DNA of 64,000 nucleotides from Alligator mississippiensis (GCF_030867095.1 NC_081832.1:57335444-57399443); one strand, 5' to 3'; positions 35,236 through 48,640 are shown, counted from the stretch's first letter. The notes: generated from the sequence alone by a model not told the origin. Translations and numbers: made by a program.

Positions 35236-38200
35236 TATTTACAAAGTCTTTTCTGGGATATATGGTATCACTTGCTACAGCAAATACTGTCTTAATGTTT
35301 ACATGGAAAAGAAAAGCAACCTCTATAGTATTATTTGTCTTGGAAATTATTATTTGTCTTGGAAAGGGTTAAAAGCCCACAGGTATTGGAGGGAGGAAGT
35401 TGGTGAAAGGCTGAATGAATGGCCACTGTATGTGCTCCCACTTCACTCTAATGAAAAACAATGCCTGATAGGAAGAAATTACCATCAAGGTGTACTTTAG
35501 CTTATCTATCTTTCCTATTCACACCCTTATGGAACCTGATTTGGGAGACCAGCAGCCATCAGGAAAACTAATCAATATAGATCCTTCATAAATAGTGCTT
35601 TCTGGACAACTGGAAACTAGTTTTTATATAAATATATATAAAATAAATATATATATGGATTTCCTGAGATACACAGATTTCAAGAGATCAAGCTCTCTGA
35701 GATGCTGACCCCCAGAATTGTCACCCTCTCCTGAAATCAACTGAAAACAATTAGTGATGATCTAAAATCATTAATATAGAATGTAAGTACTATTACACTA
35801 AATTCAGTTCTATAGCAGCTTTATTATCACAGTGGGAACATCCTAACTGTAAAATCTTGCATTAGCCTTCACCACTTTTTTTCTTGGGCTTCTACTCTCT
35901 CACGTCATAATGGAAATCAGCATTAGAAGTCTGTTATCCCCAATGCCACATGTGGGTTGGAATAAAAATAGAGATCACCCTGCCAATATATGGTGTCAGC
36001 TACACATTAGTTACACTATAATTAAAGTAATAAACAATAATCACTAAATTGCAGTTTGTCAGACATAACGTAAAAGGAGGATGGCAGCCATAGATTCCAA
36101 GGGCAAAAGGAAAGTGCAATGTATCTTTATGCCTAGTTCTCCAACCTACACTAGTACTAGAATCACTAGAGACAACTACGACTACTGACATCTAAAGGTG
36201 ACATTCCATATGTTTCCTTCCTTAATAGCAGCCAACAGCTTCGTAGCCAGTTTGAACATGCCTCACTTGCTCCCGGGATGTATGAATGCAGTGTAATATT
36301 TCACAAGGAACATTTATATGATGTTTATGAATCTCATAAAATGGAACTCTTGCTTGAATATCAATATTTATAGCAACATATATACTTCAACAAAAATAAA
36401 ACTTAAAATTTCATTGTAAGACAGTCAGTGCAAGTAGTATTTTTTTTATTTGTTGAACAGTAGAATGGGCATTTTAAGAGGATGAAATAGACACATGTAC
36501 AAACCAATATTAATAACATTTAATATTTACATAAAGTAGATTAGTTGCAACATAGCAATGGGCTTCAAATGTATCAGACTAACCATTAAATTGACCATTT
36601 GGGGGGTTTTCCTTCCTATCAAGATTAATGGCATGAAAGGAATCTAGTCACCTATGGTGTCTCATATTTGACGTTACTTCCAAATTTCTAATGGAAGAAA
36701 CATCTACATGGAGATATAAAACCTTGTTTAAATAGGAATTATCTAGCATGGAAATAACCCACCCAAACAGGTAGCAGCATGACAGATACCAGAACCAATC
36801 CAACCTCATAGTTACCACAAGAACAGCATCTAAGAACTAAGACTGGGAAAGAGGTTGGTATTTTATGAGGTATGTAGGATCAACAGTGCTTGGATTCAGT
36901 TAATTTTGACCTGTTTGTTTAAATATAAATATGTGTTTAAGATTAGAGGGGGAATGAGTAGGTTCATAAACCTGAAATAGTTTCCTAACTCTAAAAAGAA
37001 AAAAAAGAAAAGAAAAAAGAGATCTGATGCTCCATTACTTAACATACACTTTAAGACTGCACTCTCAAAAACAGTCTTCCTTCTTTCTTCTTTCCTCCTC
37101 CTTTCTTCTGTTCTAGTTGCCCTTTCTTGTTGTATACATAATTAGTTTTGTTTTGTTTTTTCCTCAGAGATACTGGGATAGCATAATAAAGAGGAACAGT
37201 CTCTTTTTGTATTTGATGTGTTTAAAAATGCTTCATTGTTTCAGTGTTAATTATGGGATATCTTTAGAAAACTGGCACCTACTGTATGTGTATAACACAA
37301 TTTATTATTTATGAATTCTGACTGACTGTTTTTTTCCCATTATAAATTGAATGGCTTTCAAATGGCTAGCAGTATGTTCCCATCTACATATGGATTAAGT
37401 ACTTCTATAAATGTTAATGAGCTTTTTGTGGAAATAATGGAAGAACTGGTTCAGTCCATTTTTGTTTTTCAAAGTGTTCAGGGAACACAAATATTTGCTG
37501 GACAATATAATTGTGGCAAGCCATTGAGTGGAACTGTGATCAACAATTAGCATGTGACATTGCACTTTCACTAGAAAATGATGTAGGAAACTTCTGTTCT
37601 TTTAAGGTGAATGACTGGGTTAGTTAATAGCAGTAGTAGGTGACCTAAGTACATGAAGACTTGAGGAAAGCCAAATAAAGAGCAAGTCTTTATGTATTTC
37701 TTAAATAACAATATGATTTCTGGTGTACTTTAGCATTATTCCTGTTAAGGATTTCTCTAATTAAATGGCTAGTAAAATCCCCCATGAGTTTCAGTCCACT
37801 AAGAACTGAATATTTCCTTTCTGTAGAGATACTTAGCATTTATAGGATTAGACCCCTATTTACCCTAATGATCATAAGATTTGGTTTTGCATATATTTAC
37901 ATAATCAGACTCCTGTATTAGTTGCTTAATTGTTACAACTGGATTATTGTTATTCACTTTTTTTTTAACAGATAAAGAAATGGAAGGAGAGAAGTTAAGT
38001 GATTTTTTCTGAGTCAGAAATTACTTATTACCAGGTAATTCCTCCCATGTGTTCCATGTAGAAACCAGCATTGACTAATAATCCATAAATGGAAAAAAGA
38101 AAATCATAAATCACTGTGGTTTTTCGTAATTAACTCAAATGGTTTTCTTTAGCTCTAGAGAGCTTTGATGCCATGGTCTTTATATTATACCTTCTTTGCT

Positions 38201-40569
38201 TGGATTACTATCTTGTTCTGTTCAGGTACCTATACCACACCTATAGCTTTCCACTGTTTGGACACTTGTCAGCTTGTTCCTGTAGTACCTAAGAATGGTA
38301 ATGAAATTTTCATAAGCATTTGTGTAAGATTTTACTCACTGTGCTGTCAGTTAAAATGACTAAATAAAACAATGCTTGTAAAACTACTTGCAAGAATGTC
38401 ATTTATTGTTATCAGCAGTACAAACTTGGGATGGGGAAGAATTTCTTCAATCCTATTATTGGATTATATTTTGAGTTTGTGTTTATTTTCTACACAGGAT
38501 TCAGTAAGTATGTTTTATGTTTGCTTCACTCTAGCATAATTCAGGGCCTACAACTACACAGGAGTGTGCTTTAAAAATCTGTAGAATTTGAAAGGAGGAA
38601 AAAAGTATTGTCGTTTTCTTGTTTACTTAGTAATTATTTAGTTTATATTGTTATGTATTCCAATTCAGAAGCAGCTGAGGAGCTGATGTTTCTTCAGCAT
38701 CCCAAAGGGATGTCAGATTCCCTAACCCCAAGTGGGTTGAAACCTTGGCTAACCTGCGAAGATGGAATCAATTCAGACTCAAGCTTTTTGAATGTTTGTC
38801 CCTAGCCTAAAAGACATTGTAATAGCTAATCCACTAGCTCTAAAATTCATATTTTGCTTTTTAAAACCAATCTAATTTTAGATCCAGTGGATAAAACTAG
38901 CGCTATTTTTCTTAAAATAGAATTATAGAAATCTTGATAATGCTGCAAAACTAATGATGTGTAGGAGAGAACAAGTGTAACTACAAGAAACACCAGGAGC
39001 TGACTACCAGTTGGTCAATTTGTTGTGGCTGAAAAACTGCTAGGTTTATGAAAATGTTGGGAGACGAGGAAAGAACTGAAATTAGAACAATGAAAATACA
39101 ATTCCCACAAGAAATCTCAGCAGATTTGGGAAAGTAGATTTCAAAGTATTGATTTAATTTGAATCTAGAGAGCACTGATATAAGTTACACTGGAAGATGG
39201 TAAGTTAAATGAAATTTGGACAGATTTCTGAGATAATTAAAAATGGGAAAAGTTAGTTGGATTTCCTAAATTCTTACCTTTCTAGGCATCCCTCTCAGGG
39301 TTTTTTTGTAAAAAAGAGAAGCAATGAAAATTATATCTAAGGGAGCTTATGAGGCTTCCTTTCAATAAGGTGCCAGCTTGTGTTCTGTCTGTTATAAACC
39401 TTCTATTTCAAGATTTATTTTGCATTTAAAGGAGTCCAGTTATACTATATCCTGTTAATGAATTAGTTTATAATTAAGAAAAAAATAAATTGCAATTTTT
39501 ATGGACATATCTGCAATTTGTAATCATGCCAGGTGGATGAATGATCCTATGTGTGTCCATCACATTAATTTGATAAATTAAGAATAAATGAATGAATATT
39601 TTCCTTCATAGATAAGGGAAGGTTATTTGTTTCTAAAGTTCTCTCTTACTACACATAGTAAAAAGATTGTATCTGTAGCTCATCTTACAGTTCTAACCTG
39701 CGCATTTCAAAAGAACAACGGAATGGTGGTAGAATAAGATTAGGTCTCATCAAATATAAATTTCATTATGCTAGCAACAAAAAGCATGTGCTTGGTGGGA
39801 ATATCAATATTTTTAATCTGCTTTGATACTGCTTGAAGTATAGCTATAATAATTTTACTCCTCTTTTTCTCATCTAATTTTGATAAAGGATATGAATTTA
39901 ATGTAAGCTGAAATGAAAAATTCTTATCCAGTCTTATCACCCTCGGATTTTTTTTGTAAAAGAGTCAATCTTATTTACCATACTTTTCTTGAAGAAAATC
40001 ATGCTCTTCTCTGAATTATTCAAAAGTGTGTGTTAAGTGGTCAGCAAAGCTATAGTGTATTGTTTGTGCCTTGGTACTCCAGGCTACTTAAAACACATGA
40101 AATTTCTTATATATCAATAGCCACATTTTTCATTGTACACTGGAAAGCACCTGAATAAAAAATAAAAAAAAAAGTTAAATAGCACAGTAATAGGTCAGCA
40201 AAGGATCCAGATCTTTTCACATGCAGGTTTCTCTGTAAATGGTGAAGGTAATTTGCCTTTGAATTTTCAGGGAAGAAGATTAGGTCTATAGTGGATATAA
40301 TAATATCTATGTACTTAATCATCATTTTTAAAATGGTTTGAAATCTTGGATGAAAGACAGGACATACATTTTAAAACCTCACTATTTATCTTGGGTTGGA
40401 TTTAGATTTAATTTCCTATGTTTCCTTTATTCTTGTAGATTCTGCCCTCCGCTGTAGATTCTTTAGCAGATACCTTATAAAATCAATTATTTATCATATA
40501 TGGCACCACTACCCATTCTGTTGCATAGGCCTATAATTTGTTGTTCTGCACTAAGCACTCTTCCTAGAC
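35236..40569. other. AT-rich intergenic DNA
   Basis: About 5.3 kb with no supportable gene. It contains an AT microsatellite (about 35617-35655), A/G-rich and CTT-rich stretches (36998-37020, 37075-37110) and a transposon end at 38700-38806. Confidence 0.45.
38700..38806. repeat. Right-end fragment of the 17.0-kb-type MITE
   Basis: 'gaatcaattcagactcaagc' followed by 'tttttgaatgtttgtcccta' and 'gcc' matches the right terminus of 17027-18149 closely. The matching left terminus was not found, so this copy is truncated. Confidence 0.55.
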
Positions 40570-41950
40570 CTACATATTCAGACCATTTATAACTAGCCAA
40601 TTGCTCATCAAGAATGATGGGGGGAGCAGGCAGGGATGGAGCACTATGCCCCCACCATCCAGGCCCACTCCCCACTTCCCTCCTTGTGCTTGAGGTCTGG
40701 ACCCACTCCTCACCTCCCCACCACAGTGACAGGGAGAAGGGAGGACTGGGCCCAGGCCCGATGGAGGCCCAGACCAGGCCCAAAGTGGGGAGAAGCCAGG
40801 CCACCATAGCAGGGGTGTGGGGAGAGCAGCGGGCCTGGGCCAACCTGGTGACAGTGAGGGGACAGGAGGAACGGGGCAGGGACTGATGCCGAGGAGGGGG
40901 GGATGAGTGGGCCTGGGCCTGGGCCTGGACCCGAGTGGAGGAAGGAGACCCACACCTCCCCTCCCCTCACTGCTGCTATGTTGAGCTGGGCCCACTGCTC
41001 CCCCCACACGGCTGCAGCAGGCCAGCTTCTGCACCCCTCCTCAAGACCAAACCTCCCCCACACCCCCTGCATTAGACTCATTCCCAGGCCCACTCCTCCC
41101 CTCCCCCCACCACCACTGCATCGGCCAGGGCCTGCTTCTCCCCACCCCCCACTGTGGTGGGCCCGCTTCTTCCCCCACCCCCCATGCTGGGCCCACTCCT
41201 CTCCCATCTCCCTATGCTGGGCCCAGGCCCACTTCCCCCCTTCCACTTGGGGTCCAGGACCACTCCCCCATTATGCACCATGAAAGCAGGGGGAGGGCAA
41301 GAGCATGCACAGGCCCACTCCTCCCTTCCCTGATGCTGTGGCCGGCCCAGGCCCGCTACCCACCCATGCTGGAGCTGGGGCTACTCCCCGCTGCCACTTG
41401 GGGTCTGGGCCCACTTCACCCCATGGTGCTGCTGGCCCCAAGGTGAAGGGTGGAGGAAGTGAAGACAGCTCCTTCCCCACTATGTCGGGCCCACTCCTCC
41501 CCTCACCACTGCTGCATTGGCCCTGCAGGTGGTGACAATGGAAGTGGGGAGGGGAAGGTCAAGACCGGTGCTAGTGGCTTTGCCTCCCCACTACTTCCCA
41601 ACCCCTCTGCCATGCCCCCATGCCTCTGCCGCTGTCACCTCCAAGGAGCAGGTGGGGGGCAAGGCTAGCTCTAGTGTCCTGTCTCCCCCCTGCTCCATCA
41701 TCACTACCTGCAGGGAGCAGGGCAGGGGGGGCGAGGCCATTCCATCCACTCTGTTGCCATCACCTCCAGGGAGCAGGGTGCTGCACTGGCCTCGCCCCCA
41801 CCCCCACTCCGTCCCCTGTGTCCCCATCATCATGGTGGTGGGCTCCCACCTATCTGAATGCTTCTTTGTGCTCTAATTGGCAGTTTATCAGCCAATCAGA
41901 GCATGAATAAAGTGTTATGGACAGACATACAGAATGAACTTAGGCTTTTA
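40570..41950. repeat. GC-rich minisatellite-like element with terminal hairpin
   Basis: An isolated 1.3-kb GC-rich block is built of irregular repeats around 'gggcccaggcccactcctcc' and long C/G runs. One border reads 'ctagccaattgctcatcaag'; the other contains a hairpin, 'gctctaattggc' / 'gccaatcagagc' (41868-41900), followed by 'gttatggacagac'. The same two borders occur, inverted, at 60290-60990, so this is a mobile family, not a CpG-island gene. Long frames of up to 178 codons on both strands are low-complexity and have no domain. Confidence 0.65.
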
Positions 41951-42196
41951 TATTATTAAAGCAATGCTTTTTCTTACATGCAACATCTAAAAACTGTTTT
42001 ACTCCATATGTACAAAGCCTGGATCCTCATTTAAGTCCTTATTGTTTCCCATCTTGAATACAACAAATTCCCTTTTTCTGTCCTTGAGAGATCTCGCTTC
42101 TCTCAGTCTATTCCAAATGTTGTTGTTACAGTCATCTTATCTTCCTGATTTGAACATATCAGCACTTTCTTTGATCTTTACACTGACTACCATACC
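41951..42196. other. Intergenic DNA, nothing recognised
   Basis: Short AT-rich spacer between two repeats. Confidence 0.4.
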
Positions 42197-43015
42197 CATA
42201 AGAACATAAGAACTGCCATTTACTATGTCAGACCATAAGTTCATCTTGCCCAGCAGCATGTCCCATAATGGGAGAGAATGGATGCTGAAAAGCAGAGTGG
42301 ACTGGGTGTGATGAGGGTATTTTTTTTTCCCACTGTTGCTCTCACTTGCAGGCTCTAGCCTTTAAGGTCTAGGAAGTTCTAATTCGGAGGCTATATCCCT
42401 AACTCCCATGCTCAAGAGCTACTGATGCCCCTTTCCCCCAAGAATTTATCTAATCCCTTTTTTAATCTAGCTAAAATGTCAGCTTTCACAACATCTGGTA
42501 ACAATGAATACCGCACTTTAATTACATGCAGTGTGAAAAATATTTTTTTTTGTTAAACTTTCTACCTACTACTTTCATTTTGTGACCCCTAATTCTTGTA
42601 TTGTGAGAGAGTAAATAATCAATCACTATTTATTTTTACCATTTAGTATTTTTCAAACCTTTATCATGTCCCCGCTCAACTATCTCTTTTCTAAACTGAA
42701 AAGGCCTACCCCCTTTAGTTTCCCCACATAAGGAAGTTCTTCCATATCACTCATTAGTCATCCTGTTGCACATCTCTGTACCTTCGATTGAGGTATGGGG
42801 ACTAGAATTGGACACAGTATTCAAGGTGTTGACACACCATGGATTTATCAAGGGGCATAAGGATATTTTCTGTTTTGTTTATAATACTCTTCTTAATTGC
42901 TAATTTACCCCTTCATCTTCTTCATTAAATACAGGTAATTTTGGTTATTTTTGAGGTGCCGAATGACTGTCCCACTAGCTTGATGTGATCACTTATCACA
43001 ATATTGATTTCAGCC
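42197..43015 (-). repeat. L3/CR1-like LINE fragment, antisense
   Basis: It starts with 'cataagaacataagaactgc', the reverse complement of the typical L3 3' terminus. Then 'gacccctaattcttgtattg', 'ctgttgcacatctctgtacc' and 'agaattggacacagtattca' follow in the order expected from an antisense CR1/L3 ORF2 C-terminus. No open frame. Confidence 0.8.
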
Positions 43016-43335
43016 TTTGCACAAACCATTACCTAGTTTTTATTGCTTATAAGTCAATTTCTCCAATAATTATTTCCATACTCACACCCACTTTTTGCAT
43101 TGAAAAAGCACATATTTATCTTTTGTGAATATTTACCTTAAATTCCTAAACAGAAAACCAAAATATGGAATTTGGGGTTGAAAAAATATTTATCAGGGAA
43201 TTTTAACACTCAAAACTCTTTATCCTATCAGAAGCACATATATTTAAATTGTAGATAAAAATTAATTGCACAGAGTACAGGCAGTGATTGAATAAATAAA
43301 CAATTTAAGGTAGGTTTTGAAAGATAAGTATTTGA
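43016..43335. other. Intergenic DNA, nothing recognised
   Basis: AT-rich spacer, no coding signal. Confidence 0.4.
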
Positions 43336-44661
43336 TAGGGCTGTGTGAAGCTTTGATCCCTGATTCAATACAGCAGACATTTGGCCCTATTCAGTGGCTG
43401 AATCTCTGAATCTGAATTAAATCAGAATATCCTTTAATCTCTCTTAATTGAATCAGAACCCTCCAAATTGATTCAGAGAGATTCAGAAAGATGTGGCGAT
43501 TTGGACTTAGAGACAGCTTTAAATGTTTTTTCTACATACCTCTAGGTAGCAGGCAGCTTGTGAGTGCTGTGATGCTGGGGCAGATGAAGTGTCCCACAGA
43601 AGCATGGGGGGCTCCCCAGCACACTGGGCAGCAGACCCAGAATTGGACCAGAAGCACTTCTGGTCCACTTCTGGGTCTGCCTGGGACCGCACTGCAGGCC
43701 TCCCTGCACACACCCCCAGCTCAGAGATTGGTGCCTCCTGGGTTGCAGGGCCACCTGGGATCCCCCTGAGGCTGATTGCCAAGCTGGGGGAGCATGGAGG
43801 GGCCCTCCTGCATGCTTGCTGGCAAACCCAGAAGTGGACCAGATTCCAGTCCACTTCTGGGTTCACTGCCGAGCATGTGGAGGCCCCCCTGCACTCCTGT
43901 GGGATGCTCCATGTGCCCCAGTGTCGCAGCGATCACAAGCCACTGCCAGCCCTTCTGACCCCTCCCGCTCCCCCAGCCCCAGCTCCCGGTACTTTAAGAA
44001 AAGCCCTGGTACTCACCAGGTGCTGCCAGGTGGGGGGTGATCCCTGGTGCTCCCCACTTCCCCATGCTGCATGGTGGACTCTGCACAAGCCCCCTCAACC
44101 CCGCTCCCCCAGCTGCCCTGCCTGCCAGGGCTCTGGTCCTTTAAGAAAAAAAAAAAGCTGAGAAAAGCCCTGGGACTCACTGCTCCTGGTGCAGCCTCAG
44201 GGCTTTGTGGGGCTCATGCAGAGCCCCCATGTGATGGGGGGCAGTGGGGATCACCCCCTTCCAACAGGAGCGATGAGTCCCAGGGTTTCTTCAGGTTTTT
44301 TTTTCCTTAAAGGGCTGGAGTTGGCCCATGCAGGTCATCCATGAGGGGGCTGGGAGAATGCGGGGGGGGGGGAGAGGGCTCGTGCAGATCCCCCCACGCG
44401 GCATGGGGCAGTGGGGATCACTCCCTGCCTGGCAGCAGCTGCTGAGATGGGGCTTATTTTCTCCCATGTCCTGGGAGCTGGGGCGGGCAGGGCAGCCATT
44501 GCTGGGCTGGGAGAGGGGCAGGGGATGGGCCTAGCCTGGCTGATTCAGAGATTCAGCTGAATCAAATCAGGACAGTGATTCGAATCACCGAATCCAATCA
44601 CTGTCCCCGAATCAGCCTAATTTGAATCTGAAGTGAATATTAGCCGCTTTGCAAAGGCCTA
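43336..44661. mobile_element. Largest hAT-like element (1326 bp) with inverted modules
   Basis: The left end TAGGGCTGTGTGAAGC and the right end (reverse complement TAGGCCTTTGCAAAGC) are family termini. The 8-bp flanks (GTATTTGA / GTAATGAG) agree only partly. The left third (43490-43900) resembles the core of the 14384 element, including the TGGACCAGAAG / CTTCTGGTCCA palindrome at 43644-43667. The right part (43960-44520) has the same 'ctttaag...ctcaccaggtgctgcc' modules, first direct and then inverted, as the 19236 element. It therefore unites the two core types. Frames up to 190 codons are artefacts of GC-rich repeats. Confidence 0.75.
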
Positions 44662-45027
44662 GTAATGAGTTCTTAAAACTAGTTTCAGGTGTTAATATGT
44701 GGACAATCCAGGAGTTAATGCTCCAGGAGCCACTCAAAATTACCATGTAACAAGGCCTTATGAGATTCAACAGAATTTCCTGTCATGATTGAACTTTAAT
44801 GAACCCTTGTAGCTTCCCAGTTTAGGGCTACTCTATAAGCTAGAGCTTGGTGCAATTTGGACATCCCTAGAAGCTTGCTGTGTAGGGTGTGCTAGATTTC
44901 TTTGACTGTTCACATGAACAGTAACTCTGCTAAGTCATCTCAGTGCTGTGTGTTGCAGCCTTGTCCTTCACTCCTCCTGTCTTTCAGAATGTTTTCCAAT
45001 GGAACTTGTAGTGCGGTCCTTGGGCTT
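44662..45027. other. Intergenic DNA, nothing recognised
   Basis: No gene or repeat family supported. Confidence 0.4.
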
Positions 45028-45440
45028 ATAGAATCATAGAAAGTTAGGGTTGGACAGGAGCTCAGGAGGTCAGCTAGTCCAACCCCTCAAAGCAGGACCA
45101 TCATCAACTAAATCATCCCAGCTAGGGTTTGTCAAGGCCAGGCCTTAAAAACCTCCAATCACCTTTCTACGTAACCTGTTCCAGTGCTTCACCACCCTCT
45201 TAGTGAGAAAGTTTATCCTAATATCCAACCTATACCTCCCTTGGGACAATGTGAGGCCATTGCTCCTTGTTCTGTTATCCATCACCACTGAGAACAGTCT
45301 AGTGCTATCTTCTTTGAAACCACCCTTCAGGTAGCTAAGGGCTACTATCAAATCCCCTCTAAGTCTTCTCTTCTGCAGACTAAATAAACCCAGTTCCCTC
45401 AGCCTCTTCTCATAAATCATCTGCCCCAGCTCCCTCATCA
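45028..45440 (-). repeat. CR1 LINE 3' fragment, antisense
   Basis: The 3' end is marked by 'atagaatcatagaaagttag' and 'tagtccaacccctcaaagca'. On the minus strand the ORF2 C-terminus reads RELGLFSLQKRRLRGDLIVA, with DIRINFLTKRVVKHWNRL after it. It belongs to a CR1 subfamily different from the 25-28 kb copies, with a different 3' UTR. Confidence 0.88.
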
Positions 45441-46034
45441 CAGTCCCTACACCAGTGCCATACTGAACAAACATAACTAGGGCTTTTAGTACCATTTTAT
45501 GCCAGTTTGATCCTTTTATGAGACATAAATAGCTCAGAGAGGAGAGATTTTTACCCAAAGACTGGAGGGAAGATTACTGTGAATGAAAAGAAAATGAGCT
45601 GCCTGTATGAAATCAGAGATGCAGGGTGGAATAGTGAACCCAAAGACATATAAAAAAAATCAGTTCAAAATTATCATTAATAGTGAGGAAGAAGAGGTTT
45701 TGCCATGAGCTATTTGACACAAGGGAGGTATAATCCAGAAGTTCATGGGAGAGAATGTTCTCATTTAGAGCACAGGTACTGAATGAAATAGACTTTTCTC
45801 AATCTTTTTGGTGCTGAAGTGATTTTTGGCATATTAAGTCTGACCTCCATATCTATACAGTGGAGGCAAGACTAATGCTTCTTTTTTTCTGTTTCAGACT
45901 GTAAGCTAGATGTGGGGTAAAGTCTCTTATTCTGCATACATAGTACCTGTTACAATAGGTTCTAGTTTCAAGTGGAGAATCTGAGCACCAGAATGAAAAC
46001 ATAAATAAAGATTTCAGCAAAATTATTTATTGAC

Positions 46035-46960
46035 TTTATTTATTGATGTACTTATGTGATTTTATATGCTGCCTTTGCCAGCAAAGGCTCAGGGAGGCTT
46101 ACAGCAAGGGAAACAGAACAGCTTTAAAGGACAATAAGAAACGATAAAATAACAAAATAAAGCACAGACCCAATAAATAACATCTAGGCCTCACTTTAAT
46201 GGCTAAATCCCTGCCCAAGCAGAAAGGTCTTGTAGTGCTTCTTCAAGAAGTCCAGGCTCACGCTCTTGCTGGCCTCAAGGGGAGGGGAATTTCAGAGCTG
46301 AGGGGAAACTTCTGAGAATGAACTCCCACATGCTTTTGCCAAGTGAACTTGGTATACTGATGGTATTTGCAGGAGGTTGCTCTTGGCTGACCAGAGGGAT
46401 TGTGATGGGGCACAGGAAAGAAGGCAGTCCTTTAGGTATGTGGGTCCCAGACCACTTAGGGCTTTATAGGTCAAAACTAATGATTTGAATTGATCCTGGA
46501 AAGCCAGAACTTGTGAAGATGCTAGAGGACCGGAGTGATGTACTTCTGGTGATCCACCCCTGTCAGAAGGTGGGCCACCATGTTCTGCACCAGCTGCAAC
46601 CTCCTCATGGTTTTCAAGGGTTTGGGTGGCTTCATATGGAGCACATTACAGTGGTCTAGCCTTCAGGTTCTGAAGGTATGGATCATAATCTGAAATGAAG
46701 GGTCACAGCCTTCTCACCAGATGAAGTTTGTAAAGGGGCTTTTTCAAGCCACTGTTGCCACCTGAAGATCCAGGTTCAACAGAGGATCCAGGAGCCCTAT
46801 GAGGCTGTGACCCTGAGTGACAAGGGGAGGCTGAATCCTATCAGTGATAGGTGTCTCAGCACTTTGTGTCCCCCAAGACATGTGGTCTGCCTTTGCAAAA
46901 CTTTCAATTAAATATTTCTTAGGCAAGTCCTAATGCAGCAGCAACAGCAGCCTGTACCAC
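46035..46960 (-). repeat. Non-CR1 LINE remnant (L2/Vingi-like), antisense
   Basis: The terminus has (TTTATTGATG)-like units followed by 'gctcagggaggcttacagca', the reverse of a 'taagccgcc...gagcc' 3' end common in reptile LINEs. At 46474-46400 the minus strand encodes TYKALSGLGPTYLKDCLLS, resembling the C-terminal TYKALNGLAP.YL segment of L2-type ORF2. The remaining 3' UTR contains 'ttctgcaccagctgcaacct'. The clade name is tentative. Confidence 0.55.
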
Positions 46961-47923
46961 ATAGAGCTTGAATTTATTTTAGCAAGCCAACAGTGAAAGC
47001 TCTTCACTGGAATAGAGCAGGCCATCCTTTACTGCAGCATATCTCTGTTGAGAGCAGAAAAAACTGACACTGAGTCCACTAAAATGTCATTTTGCTTGCT
47101 ACTTCATGTTTGCTTTGATGACAGCATAACTTTACAATGTGAAGGTTACCTTTGATTCTGTCTTGAATAGCCAGTAAAGTCTCTGTTCAATAGAAAACTT
47201 CTATTCCTGCTCAGTCAGCACTGAATTCTGCTTTACTTGCTTATGGTGAGTCTCACCTTAATCTGTGAAGAGTCCTATAGAAACAATCAGACTTCTGTTA
47301 CATCCAGGAGTGCAGAACATGTGTAAGTTACTATTCAGCCCCAGTATGGCTAGTACAGCCCTGGATGTTGGACAATGTTTGATGAGAGGGTTCTTTTCTT
47401 CTATTCCTCTAATTATGCCAAGTGAGAATAAGATGCAGATCTCATCATTCAGGTGTAGTCTCATAATTCAGGCAATGTTCATGACATCCCAGAGGATTTT
47501 CTCAGTTTGTATCACTTGATTCAGAGGACTAATTGCATTACTGAGAGAGGAATGTTAGCTTCTAAAATAATGGGTACTGTCCACTGATGGAAGAAAGATG
47601 CCAGTTTCTCCTCTGCCCAGATGTGTTCTCAGAGTTCCGAGCAGGTGTAAAATGCAGAAGGCAAAAAGAATCTGGAGGTCAACTGAGCTTGAAAGAAAAA
47701 AAAAACCTCAGACAAATGACAATCTTGTCAGTAATGTCAACCTATTAAGCTTCACAAAATCAAAGGTCTGCTTCTGGGCTGAGTTCCATAGTGAATCATA
47801 TGAATTCTATTTAATGACACAAAGATCCAAGATAAGCCTCTGATAAACCATCTTAACCCTTCTTGCTAAGCGGAGAAGGCTGAAAAGAGAATGGATGTGA
47901 TAACTGGTATCGTCAAGAGCGCG

Positions 47924-47962
<39 letters not shown>

Positions 47963-48304
47963 TCTTGTAATTCAGTATGAACTGTCAGGTAACCTGTCTG
48001 GACCAAGAAAGCCCCAGATATGAAATATTCTTAAAGGAAAATTTACAAAAGAGAAGTGGTACCTATTGGGAAACAGATACAGTATTTCAGGTAGAGAAGT
48101 AAAAGTTGATACTCTTCTCTCTTCTCTTCTCACTTCCTCCACCCCCAACCCCAGGACAATACATCTACTCCAAGAATGAAATTTGGTACAACAAGTCTTA
48201 AAGGGTTTTTTCACATGTAAGTGGGTGACTTGTCTTATGTTGAAGTCAAATGGTAGAAGTGTTTAGAGGATTGGTGCCTAAATCATTATTATATGGTACA
48301 AGGC
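46961..48304. other. Intergenic DNA with a GC/AC microsatellite
   Basis: No gene recognised. It holds the alternating purine-pyrimidine tract at 47919-47959. Confidence 0.4.
47919..47959. repeat. (GC)n(AC)n alternating tract
   Basis: About seven GC units pass directly into about fourteen AC units, giving a 41-bp alternating purine-pyrimidine stretch. Such sequence is among the most favourable for left-handed Z-DNA. Confidence 0.95.
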
Positions 48305-48640
48305 CATTGGTGCTCAGCCTCCCAGATTTGGCCCATGGAGCTGTATCATCTAGCTTGTGGGTCTCCACCCCAGGTCCAAAAAGTTGGCAGTTAGGGAAGT
48401 AGTGTTAATTATTAATTGCTACTCTCTTACTGCCAAACAGAATTAGGGAGAGCCCTGTGGGCCAGATGATGTGACCCTGTGAGCTAGATCACCGGTCCAT
48501 GATAAGGCAGACACATGAGGTCACTCTGCAGCTGGATCCTGGATCGCACCTGTCTACTGACCTTACTCACAAAATCTAGCCTGCAGACCAGTGCTGTGTT
48601 GTTTACCCAGCCTGTGGAGCCAGAAGATTGAGCACCAGTG
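48305..48640. repeat. Probable hAT/Charlie-like MITE (336 bp)
   Basis: The left end CATTGGTGCTCAGCCTCCCAG and the reverse complement of the right end, which begins CACTGGTGCTCAATCTTC, are imperfect inverted repeats of the CAGNGGT.CTCAA type. No convincing 8-bp duplication was found, so the limits are approximate. It lies just beyond the end of the GABRG2 3' UTR. Confidence 0.5.

Noticed and set aside
40614..41880. CpG-island promoter of an unannotated gene
   Set aside because: The GC richness comes from GGGCC-type repeats with few CpGs and borders shared with another copy; no first exon was recognised.
40570..41910. Several long overlapping frames (up to 178 codons) on both strands in a GC-rich block
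   Set aside because: They consist of low-complexity Pro/Gly/Ser-rich repeats, occur on both strands, and lie within a mobile GC-rich element that has a second copy at 60.3 kb.
43589..44161. 190-codon frame in the hAT-like element, considered as a possible transposase
   Set aside because: No hAT transposase motifs are visible. The frame follows GC-rich modules that are also open on the opposite strand.
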